Below, one piece after another: positions 1-5,370 of a stretch of DNA of 5,370 bases (positions within the stretch are counted from its first letter, which is position 1; every line of letters starts with the position of its first letter). Under the pieces are notes generated by a model. The model did not search any database and was not told the DNA's origin. It worked only from the letters and a program-made list of their open reading frames with translations. Source of the DNA: Bacteroidota bacterium (GTDB lineage Bacteria > Bacteroidota > Ignavibacteria > Ignavibacteriales > Melioribacteraceae). Location: contig JAKAHQ010000153.1 in assembly GCA_021814855.1 (NCBI GenBank), forward strand, positions 1 to 5,370, written 5' to 3'. The position numbers were made by a program, and so were the translations under genes.

Positions 1-101
1 ATTACGGAAACAAAAATCCTATGCATTCTTTGTTACGCCATTTTAGTTACGCGCAAAATATTATCCTCTATGCTCGTAATCAAACCAAGTTGATTTAATT
101 C
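1..101. other. Short edge region downstream of the GH35 gene, no supported gene
   Basis: No gene can be supported here. Plus-strand frames 1 and 3 are open from the window edge until stops at 91-93 and 96-98, so the tail of a convergent gene is possible but untestable. On the minus strand an ATG at 26-24 opens a frame reading MHRIFVSV off the left edge, without a clear Shine-Dalgarno sequence. A heptamer GTTACGC occurs twice (32-38 and 46-52), 14 bp apart. A 6-bp AT-rich inverted repeat (78-83/90-95) lies just past the GH35 stop but has one G-C pair and no T-tract, so it is not a convincing terminator. Confidence 0.4.
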
Positions 102-1895
102 TCATTCCAAAGTTGTTTTCCCGGAAACACTTTTAGCTTCTTGCTGGAGGAGATCGAAAACTATAACTTCATTTTTTCCTTTTTTGAGCCAAGGAGCCGG
201 GCAGTAAAGTCTTTTTTGAGGACCGATATCCCAGTACCTGCCGAGATTGTGACCGTTGACAAAGACAATACCCTTTTTATAATTGCTCATATCAAAATAT
301 GTATCGGCAGTGTTATCTATTTCAAATGTCCCTTTGAAAAAATAACCGGTTTTGTCAGTTGAAGGATTTGATTTATTTAATTTCAGAATGAAGCTGGAAT
401 CGAACGGGAGATTGTAGACTTGCCAATTCATCAAAGTCATTCCGTTCAGAGTAACTCGTTGTGTAATTCCTTTTCTGTCGATCAGCTCTGGTCCGAAATT
501 AATTCTTCCCATCGCCTCGACAAAAATTTCCAGCACAGGGTCCTTAACATCGGACTTAGGAATTTCGATAGTGTTTTCGGCTTCACGCCTGTCTAATTTT
601 CCAACAAATTTTCCGTTGAGAAAAACGGTTGCGTAATCGTGAAGGTCGGTAATGGTAAGTTTGCCGCTTTTATGACCGATCAATTTTGTTTTGTAAAGTA
701 TAAATCCTTCGTACTGATCAAAAGCTTCCATCGGTTTGGGTTGAATGGAGAAGACAGGTTTCGGAAGATTTTCCCAAATGCTTGAGTAGAGTTCCATTTT
801 AATTTCGGGAATTTCCATCGCGGGAATCGGATCGGGAATTTCCGGGAGACTCTTTACATATTTACTAATGATATTGCGGAGAGCAAAATATTTTGGCGTA
901 GGTCTTCCCTGCTCGTTGATCGGCGCGTCATAATCGTAGCTTGTAACATCCGGCTCAAATCCTTTGCCGCCCGAATTAGCCCCGGCAGTAAATCCGAAAT
1001 TTGTTCCGCCGTGCATAACATAAAGGTTGAAAGACTTTTTCGTTTCCATCAAAAATCTTACTTCACGCAGTAAGCCGGTTGTATCCGGTCGCGCCCATTT
1101 TTCACCCCAATGAGTTAACCAGCCCGGATATGTCTCGCTGCTAAATGCCGGAACATTGGGATTAAATTTTTGTGCTAAGTCAAAATCCGCCTGACTGTAA
1201 CCGCTGTCTAATCCAATTGCCGCTCCGTTAATATTTCCTGCTTCAAGCATAAATGGTGTTGGTCCGTCGGCAGTATAAAACGGTATATTAATCCCGTCCT
1301 TTAACCACAGCTTGCGAAGTTCCTCCAAATAATTTTTATCGTTGCCGTAACTGCCATACTCATTTTCAATCTGCAGCATTAAAATGGGACCGCCGTTTGT
1401 AATTAGAAAAGGTTTAACGACCTTAGATAATTCTTTGATATACCTACTTACAGCGGCCATATAACGAGAATCCATGCATCGAACTTTAATATCAGGAATT
1501 TTTAAAAGGTACGGCGGGATACCACCGAAATCCCATTCGCCGCAAACATACGGACCGGGACGAAGCAGAACCCACATATTTTCTTCTTGAGCAAGTTTAA
1601 TAAACTTTGCCAAATCTTTATTGCCGGTTTTGAAATCAAATTTGCCGGGAGCTGTTTCGTGGTAATTCCAAAAAACATAAACCGCAATTGTATTGCAACC
1701 CATGGCTTCAACCATTTGAATTCTATGGCGCCAACATTCTTGGGGAATTCTTGCCGGGTGAAGTTCGCCGCTGATTATTTGAAATGGTTTTCCATCGAGA
1801 AGGAATTTACCCGGCGAAAGTGAAAATGTGTGTTTACCGTTTTGCGCAAAGAGAAGAGAAGCGAAAAAGAATATTACCATACAAAATTTTTTCAT
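102..1895 (-). CDS. Secreted GH35 beta-galactosidase-like glycoside hydrolase
   Basis: A complete 597-residue GH35 retaining glycosidase, expected to remove terminal beta-linked galactose from oligosaccharides or glycans. Residues 1-17 form a signal peptide (two lysines, hydrophobic FFFASLLF core, likely cut after LFA) without a lipobox cysteine, so it is probably periplasmic or secreted. The TIM barrel spans about 26-345: SGELHPARIP (42-51), VFWNYHE (74-80), RPGPYVCGEWDFGG (112-125), the family signature GGPILMLQIENEY (168-180) with acid/base E179, nucleophile E254 in SSETYPGWLTHWGE, and MHGGTNFGF (294-302). The C-terminal beta domains carry FLNGKFVGKL and a jelly-roll motif GIVFVNGHNLGRYW (542-555). 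The start is set by AAGGAG four bases upstream and an in-frame stop at 1917-1919. It is the last of three co-directional genes; beside aminosugar genes, a specificity such as exo-beta-glucosaminidase (known for archaeal GH35) cannot be excluded. Family call very secure; substrate inferred. Confidence 0.95.
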   Translation of the reverse strand: MKKFCMVIFFFASLLFAQNGKHTFSLSPGKFLLDGKPFQIISGELHPARIPQECWRHRIQMVEAMGCNTIAVYVFWNYHETAPGKFDFKTGNKDLAKFIKLAQEENMWVLLRPGPYVCGEWDFGGIPPYLLKIPDIKVRCMDSRYMAAVSRYIKELSKVVKPFLITNGGPILMLQIENEYGSYGNDKNYLEELRKLWLKDGINIPFYTADGPTPFMLEAGNINGAAIGLDSGYSQADFDLAQKFNPNVPAFSSETYPGWLTHWGEKWARPDTTGLLREVRFLMETKKSFNLYVMHGGTNFGFTAGANSGGKGFEPDVTSYDYDAPINEQGRPTPKYFALRNIISKYVKSLPEIPDPIPAMEIPEIKMELYSSIWENLPKPVFSIQPKPMEAFDQYEGFILYKTKLIGHKSGKLTITDLHDYATVFLNGKFVGKLDRREAENTIEIPKSDVKDPVLEIFVEAMGRINFGPELIDRKGITQRVTLNGMTLMNWQVYNLPFDSSFILKLNKSNPSTDKTGYFFKGTFEIDNTADTYFDMSNYKKGIVFVNGHNLGRYWDIGPQKRLYCPAPWLKKGKNEVIVFDLLQQEAKSVSGKTTLE

Positions 1896-1899
1896 GTCA

Positions 1900-1905
1900 C
1901 TCCTT
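1900..1905 (-). promoter_or_regulatory. Ribosome binding site of the GH35 gene
   Basis: On the minus strand this reads AAGGAG, a strong Shine-Dalgarno core, followed by TGAC and then ATG at 1895. The spacing of four bases is slightly short but workable. It fixes the start of the glycosidase at the ATG that opens the signal peptide. Confidence 0.75.
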
Positions 1906-1917
1906 GCTGCTGCAATT

Positions 1918-1945
1918 TATCCAATTCACGAATTCGAATATCCAA
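1918..1945 (-). promoter_or_regulatory. Paired TTGGATA direct repeats around a palindrome, possible operator or promoter
   Basis: The minus strand shows TTGGATA twice (1945-1939 and 1924-1918), offset by exactly 21 bp, about two helical turns. Between them lies the perfect palindrome CGAATTCG (1929-1936), which overlaps a second one, ATTCGAAT (1932-1939). The element ends 22 bases before the GH35 ATG. The same bases can be read as a weak sigma-70-like promoter (TTGGAT, 18 bp, GATAAA), which would give a very short leader. A protein binding one face of the helix would be consistent with the 21-bp offset. This is inference from one sequence; chance repeats in AT-rich DNA remain possible. Confidence 0.3.
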
Positions 1946-1988
1946 AAAATCTTTTTAGCTTGCTGCTCCTCCCAAAAAAATTCTTCGC

Positions 1989-4328
1989 TTATCTGTTCTC
2001 CACAAGCTTCTTTAGTTCCATCGAATGCCGGTAGAATTCCTCAACTGTCAATTCTTTCAGATAGAGCATGCCGTGAGCTGCCCTTGCTCTTGGTGCCGGG
2101 TGAGTTAAGAAAAAGTTTTTGCCAGTACATGTTCTAATTTTTTTAAACTGATCAACCAGAATTTTCTGAGCTAAGCGACAGAATGGTCCATCGTATTCCC
2201 AGCTCGGAAAGCTCGCGTCCTTCTGTGAGCCGTAACTATTCATAAAAGTATTTTCCAGAATGGCCATCGAGTTAAGACTTACAGGTATATAAATATTCGC
2301 TTCAGCGGGATGAAACCTGTACCAAATATTTCTGTAGCCCCAGACTTTTAGTTTGGAAATATCGGTTTCCTTGCCGTAGATTCTGAGAGCTTCACTAACG
2401 GCTTGCAAAACTTTATAATGAGTATCGGGTCCGCTTCCTTCCGGATCAAGCGCAACTGTAACAATTGTTGGTTTAATTTTTTTCAAAAGTTTTACTATTG
2501 GCATTACATCTCTCTGTGTTTCGGGATTTTCCGTAAAAATGTTGCCCTGGTAAAATCCCAACCGCAGATGCGAAACATCGCTGGTACTAAAGCCGTAATA
2601 CGCCCACATCAATTCTTCCTCCCATTCTCTAAGCATGCCTTTCAATTTTTGAACATGCGGAATATCCTTTTTGCCGGGGTACTGGGTTTTAAAATAATTT
2701 ATAAGTTCGTCAACCCTGTCTTTAAGATAAGTAATGCTGTCTTCCTCGTAAATTTCTATCATGTTGCGAAGCATTCTTCTTGAAAGCGCTTCTTTTCTTA
2801 TTGTCCTACTGTGATCGGCAATGCTGTCGAGGTATAAGCTTACATCTTTATCTTTTCCTTCAGTATTATCCGGATCAAAATAACGCGTCTTCAATTTATC
2901 GTCGAAGGCGCCGGACTCAAGATGATTTTTTAATTGTTCCATCAACTGCAGCATGTAAGAGTTTGTAACGGCGTTAAACCCGCTAGTAAAAATTCCAAAG
3001 TGATGTTTGTTTAGCGGAGATCTTACAAGATGATTGATGAACGCCAGATAGCCAAGCATAATATCATCATGATGTGGAGCGGTGTGAAGTATTACTTCGT
3101 TCTCCGGCGTTGTCATTCCTTTGTTGAATCTTTCTATGATTGCATTATGAAGCGATTCATTAACCTCCTTAACCGCTTTGCCGGATTTTTTTAGAACCAG
3201 TGTAGATAGTTTGTCGGTCTCGTAATCCTGCCTGGTTAAGCTATTTACATCTTTATCCAATTTTACAGCCAGATTTATCACGGCTCTTTCCAACGAACTT
3301 TGCGAAAGCTTCTGCTCTTTTTCAACGTCAACATACCTTCTTTCAGTTAAACGAAGGGCCGCGCCGTTAGTTAAATAGAACCTGGAGTTTTTCAGTTTTT
3401 GCAGAACAGTCGCTGGGTGACGATTTGAAGCATCGTTCTCTATAGAATCTCTTACAATATTAGCTTTGGCCTCGCCTGCAGCAATTATAATTGCAGTGGC
3501 GTTTTTATTATACGTAATCGTATCAAGTCCAATTGTAATTACAAGCCGGTTGGCCGCAATTTCAATTCCGCCAAGATCCGTAGAAGCCGCGGCTTGTGTT
3601 TGATAGTTGGTGGCAATCAATCGTGTTGATGAAAAATGATCGCTGCCTTGAACATTAAAACCAATATGTCCGTCGGGACCGATTCCGCCGAGGAAAAATC
3701 CTATTCCGCCCATTTCCCGAATTTTCTTTTCATACTGCGTGCAATACTCGTCAACAATTTCTATTGTTTCTTTTTGCAGCCGCTCTATTCTGCTTGCGGG
3801 CATTCGTGTTCGAAGTGAGAGATCCACAACTTTATCCGGAAAGATAGCATCGAGCGGAAGATTGTTAGCGGCACCTATTTTGTTCACGTCTATTAAAAGG
3901 GCATTGCTTGCATCCAGTCCAAAATTTTTTATGTAATATTTTTGAATATAATAATAAAAGCTGTTGTGCTGAGAAGAATCGATCGGGTAGAACTCGTCTA
4001 TTTGAACAAACTTAATTTTTTTCATATCCGGCCGTTTTGCAGGATCGAGACCAACAGATTTAAGTTTTTCTTCTATCTCGGGTTTATTCCAATCTTTAAG
4101 AATACGCGTAATCCAAGAAATAAAATGTTCCGGTGTTTTGCCTGTTGGAAGTGAAACGACTCCGCCGGGATTATTCTGCAGCCATTCAATAAATCTTAGC
4201 GCAGTTAGTTCGCCCAACTCCGGAAAGTTATCTACCTGAATTATCGGGATTTTTTCAGTTGGCTCGTAAATTAATTTTTTACCGGATTTGCTTAAGTAAT
4301 AATTTTCAACCTTCGAATTGGTTTTCAT
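1989..4328 (-). CDS. NagB-like deaminase/isomerase domain fused to PIG-L/LmbE deacetylase domain
   Basis: A complete 779-residue cytoplasmic protein with no signal peptide or membrane segment. Residues about 30-330 are a NagB/sugar-phosphate isomerase fold: LPTGKTPEHF (60-69, phosphate-loop region), QIDEFYP (109-115; D111 matches the NagB catalytic Asp72), and GGIGPDGHIGFN (214-225; D219 and H221 match Asp141 and His143). The position of NagB Glu148 is V226. Residues about 405-700 form a PIG-L-type zinc hydrolase: PHHDD (418-422; H419 and D422 as zinc ligands, D421 as base), LREWEEELMWAYYGF (566-580) matching the usual arginine/glutamate helix, and GPDTHYKV with H637 as the third ligand. The family annotated as 'glucosamine-6-phosphate deaminase-like' has this architecture at about 650 residues; this one is longer. 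The ATG follows AGGA at 5 bases, with an in-frame stop upstream at 4362-4364. Likely handles (N-acetyl)glucosamine phosphates or related conjugates; exact reactions unknown. Confidence 0.88.
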   Translation of the reverse strand: MKTNSKVENYYLSKSGKKLIYEPTEKIPIIQVDNFPELGELTALRFIEWLQNNPGGVVSLPTGKTPEHFISWITRILKDWNKPEIEEKLKSVGLDPAKRPDMKKIKFVQIDEFYPIDSSQHNSFYYYIQKYYIKNFGLDASNALLIDVNKIGAANNLPLDAIFPDKVVDLSLRTRMPASRIERLQKETIEIVDEYCTQYEKKIREMGGIGFFLGGIGPDGHIGFNVQGSDHFSSTRLIATNYQTQAAASTDLGGIEIAANRLVITIGLDTITYNKNATAIIIAAGEAKANIVRDSIENDASNRHPATVLQKLKNSRFYLTNGAALRLTERRYVDVEKEQKLSQSSLERAVINLAVKLDKDVNSLTRQDYETDKLSTLVLKKSGKAVKEVNESLHNAIIERFNKGMTTPENEVILHTAPHHDDIMLGYLAFINHLVRSPLNKHHFGIFTSGFNAVTNSYMLQLMEQLKNHLESGAFDDKLKTRYFDPDNTEGKDKDVSLYLDSIADHSRTIRKEALSRRMLRNMIEIYEEDSITYLKDRVDELINYFKTQYPGKKDIPHVQKLKGMLREWEEELMWAYYGFSTSDVSHLRLGFYQGNIFTENPETQRDVMPIVKLLKKIKPTIVTVALDPEGSGPDTHYKVLQAVSEALRIYGKETDISKLKVWGYRNIWYRFHPAEANIYIPVSLNSMAILENTFMNSYGSQKDASFPSWEYDGPFCRLAQKILVDQFKKIRTCTGKNFFLTHPAPRARAAHGMLYLKELTVEEFYRHSMELKKLVENR

Positions 4329-4333
4329 TTGTT

Positions 4334-4337
4334 TCCT
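4334..4337 (-). promoter_or_regulatory. Weak ribosome binding site of the fusion gene
   Basis: The minus strand reads TAGGAAACAAATG, giving an AGGA core five bases before the ATG at 4328. It is the first ATG after the in-frame stop at 4362-4364, which supports this start over any upstream alternative. The core is shorter than the AAGGAG of the downstream glycosidase gene. Confidence 0.5.
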
Positions 4338-4347
4338 AAGAATTAAA

Positions 4348-4378
4348 TTTATAAATCTTCTTCAAAGTAACTTTTCAA
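4348..4378 (-). promoter_or_regulatory. Possible sigma-70-like promoter for the fusion gene
   Basis: On the minus strand TTGAAA (4378-4373) is followed after 19 bases by TATAAA (4353-4348), each one mismatch from the classical -35 and -10 boxes. The spacing is longer than ideal, and the leader to the ATG would be only about a dozen bases. A Bacteroidota-type -7 box (TAnnTTTG) is approximated by TTACTTTG at 4370-4363, without a matching -33 element. AT-rich DNA produces such matches by chance, so this is a candidate only. Confidence 0.22.
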
Positions 4379-4432
4379 TTGCGATTTTTCATTGGTAAGG
4401 TATTGAATGCTCGATCATATTTTCGATCGCAA
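4379..4432 (-). repeat. Inverted repeat TTGCGAT/ATCGCAA with nested CGATC/GATCG
   Basis: Two 7-base arms, TTGCGAT (4379-4385) and ATCGCAA (4426-4432), are perfect inverted copies separated by 40 bases. A second pair, CGATC (4412-4416) and GATCG (4425-4429), could form a short hairpin that shares bases with one outer arm, so the two pairings exclude each other. The element lies directly upstream of the candidate promoter boxes. No T-tract follows, so it does not look like an intrinsic terminator. It could be an operator, an RNA structure or chance. Confidence 0.25.
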
Positions 4433-4469
4433 CAACTTCCTTTTGTAAATCACCGCTCTATTAAGATAA

Positions 4470-5370
4470 TCATAAACTCTTATCCAACTGATCCAGCGCA
4501 AAGGAATAGGCGCCAATAGCAATAGCTTTGCTCGTTCCTATTTTAGAAATGCCGATACCTATTTTTTGTGAAGGATCATATTTAATTTTTTTATCCGTGC
4601 CGTAAACGGGTATTTCCCTCGATTCGCTTCTTACAAAATTTTTCATATCGGAATAATCTTCGAGATTATAAACATCGGCGATAAGTCTTCTTAGAAGCGA
4701 ACCGTTCTGCATTATAAAATGACTTTTCATTTCATCGATAAGAAAAGGCATAAACAACGAACTTGCGCCTGCTAATCCGCCGCCGATAACAACAAGACCA
4801 TCCATTAAAGTAACGGCATTAGCAAGGGCGTCGCCGACCACCTGCGCCATCTGTTTGTATGCTTCAACAGCAGCTTCTTTGTTGCCGCTTACTCCATTGG
4901 TAGCAATTTCAAAAATTTCTTTGGGAGAAGGCGCGTCTTCTTTTTTGATTCCCGCCTTTTGAGCGTACACTCTTTTCAATCCCCTAATGCTCGCATGCTC
5001 TTCCACATTTTCATTTGGAGAGATGCGGTTGCGCATCAGGCATATTTCCCCAGCAATCGAATTATCGCCGAGAAATATTTCCCCGTTTCTAACAATACCG
5101 CTTCCAAAACCGGTGCCGAGTGTTATACCTAATAAATTTTTAAATCGTTTGGAATTACCCGCAGCTTCCAACTTTTCATTTACATATGGAAGAAATCCCG
5201 CAATGGCTTCGCCGTAAGCGTACAAATCGCCGTCGTTGTTAATGAACACAGGCAAACAAAATTTTTCTTTAAGCATAGGACCGAGAGCTACGCCGCCGCG
5301 GTAGCCAGTTAAGTTTCCCAAATCTCCCAAAATACCGTTTGGATAATCTGCCGGTCCCGGAAAAGCAAAA
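4470..5370 (-). CDS. ROK-family sugar kinase-like protein, partial (5' end outside the window)
   Basis: The last 299 codons of a ROK-family protein (sugar kinase or derived regulator). The frame stays open to the right edge, reading FAFPGPADYPNGI before LGDLGNL, so the true start and the first ATP-binding (DxGxT) motif lie outside; a TTG at 5330 is internal. Visible fragment residues: INNDGDLYAYGEA, with D46 as the expected catalytic aspartate; LGTGFGSG (84-91), the second phosphate loop; AGE (106-108), a sugar-contact region; VVIGGGLAGA (193-202), the adenosine-side loop; and a C-terminal SKIGTSKAIAIGAYSFAL. The standard ROK zinc motif (GH followed by CxCGxxGCxE) is absent: after AGE come ICLMRNRISPNENVEEHAS. 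A segment of about 45 residues between the glycine loop and the C-terminus exceeds a typical ROK protein. Beside an aminosugar-phosphate enzyme, a (N-acetyl)hexosamine kinase role is plausible; a repressor cannot be excluded without the N-terminus. Confidence 0.88.
   Translation of the reverse strand, partial: FAFPGPADYPNGILGDLGNLTGYRGGVALGPMLKEKFCLPVFINNDGDLYAYGEAIAGFLPYVNEKLEAAGNSKRFKNLLGITLGTGFGSGIVRNGEIFLGDNSIAGEICLMRNRISPNENVEEHASIRGLKRVYAQKAGIKKEDAPSPKEIFEIATNGVSGNKEAAVEAYKQMAQVVGDALANAVTLMDGLVVIGGGLAGASSLFMPFLIDEMKSHFIMQNGSLLRRLIADVYNLEDYSDMKNFVRSESREIPVYGTDKKIKYDPSQKIGIGISKIGTSKAIAIGAYSFALDQLDKSL

Larger units (their letters stand above)
1896..1988 (-). other. Intergenic leader between the fusion gene and the GH35 gene
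   Basis: A 93-bp spacer follows the TAA of the NagB/PIG-L fusion. Besides the operator-like repeats and the ribosome binding site, it has a nine-base direct repeat AGCAGCAAG (minus strand; 1959-1967 and 1903-1911), the second copy overlapping the Shine-Dalgarno sequence. The upstream copy is preceded by GGGAGG, so that region mimics a ribosome binding site but no start codon follows usefully. A run of seven T on the minus strand (1980-1974) comes soon after the stop, but no stable stem precedes it, so I do not call a terminator. Co-transcription with the upstream gene is plausible. Confidence 0.45.
4329..4469 (-). other. 141-bp spacer between the ROK gene and the fusion gene
   Basis: This spacer is AT-rich with no open frame of note. 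It holds the inverted repeat, the weak promoter-like pair and the ribosome binding site listed separately. It is too long for tight translational coupling, yet there is no recognisable terminator after the ROK stop, so read-through from the ROK gene and a private promoter for the fusion gene are both possible. Confidence 0.5.

Noticed and set aside
1..26. Minus-strand ATG opening MHRIFVSV as the start of a fourth gene in the cluster
   Set aside because: Only eight codons are visible and no convincing Shine-Dalgarno sequence precedes it; it cannot be supported within this window.
78..95. Inverted repeat AATCAA/TTGATT downstream of the GH35 stop as a terminator
   Set aside because: It has only six AT-rich base pairs with one G-C pair, and no T-tract follows on the minus strand.
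3..98. Plus-strand open frame from the window edge, reading YGNKNPMHSLLRHF at its start, as the tail of a convergent gene
   Set aside because: The stretch is only 31 codons with no start in view, another plus-strand frame is equally open, and no motif is recognisable; the evidence is insufficient.
1974..1980. Run of seven T (minus strand) after the fusion gene stop as an intrinsic terminator
   Set aside because: The only upstream pairing is GCTT/AAGC with a 13-base loop, too weak for a terminator stem.
1784..2137. Plus-strand open frame of 117 codons spanning the GH35/fusion gene gap
   Set aside because: It lies antisense to the ends of two well-supported genes, has no recognisable motif and no ribosome binding site, and reads as low-complexity antisense translation.
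2403..2783. Plus-strand open frame of 126 codons inside the fusion gene
   Set aside because: It is wholly antisense to conserved PIG-L domain sequence, and its translation shows no family features.
5328..5330. TTG as the start codon of the ROK gene
   Set aside because: The frame continues upstream to the window edge with a typical ROK sequence (FAFPGPADYPNGI), so this codon is an internal leucine and the gene is truncated by the window.
1..5370. Mobile elements, CRISPR arrays, tRNA or rRNA genes
   Set aside because: I saw no transposase, terminal inverted repeats, regularly spaced repeats or structural RNA signatures; nearly all of the window is three ordinary coding genes.

Overview
The window holds three genes, all on the minus strand and therefore read right to left: the 3' part of a ROK-family sugar kinase-like gene (cut by the right edge), a 779-residue fusion of a glucosamine-6-phosphate deaminase/isomerase (NagB-like) domain with a PIG-L/LmbE-type zinc deacetylase domain, and a complete secreted GH35 beta-galactosidase-like glycosidase. 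The DNA is AT-rich. The protein families resemble those I know from the Bacteroidota/Ignavibacteriota group (FCB), in particular the GlcN6P-deaminase-like/PIG-L fusion and the 'FAFPGPADYPNGI' type of ROK protein. That assignment is inference from family resemblance; there is no rRNA or marker gene here.

Layout: 1-101 is a short non-coding or undetermined edge downstream of the glycosidase. 102-1895 (-) is the GH35 enzyme, with a signal peptide and both catalytic glutamates. 1896-1988 is a 93-bp gap with a good Shine-Dalgarno sequence and a pair of TTGGATA direct repeats exactly 21 bp apart around a CGAATTCG palindrome. 1989-4328 (-) is the NagB-like/PIG-L fusion. 4329-4469 is a 141-bp gap with a weak promoter-like pair and an inverted repeat. 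4470-5370 (-) is the ROK gene, open through the right edge.

Working model (inference): the secreted glycosidase trims a galactose- or aminosugar-containing glycan outside the cytoplasm. The ROK protein phosphorylates a released (N-acetyl)hexosamine. The fusion protein could then deacetylate (PIG-L half) and deaminate/isomerise (NagB half) the sugar phosphate, doing in one polypeptide what NagA and NagB do separately. Two observations complicate this. The NagB half has valine where the catalytic glutamate of E. coli NagB (E148) should be, and the ROK protein lacks the usual zinc-binding Cys/His motif. Both proteins may therefore have a shifted substrate or reaction.
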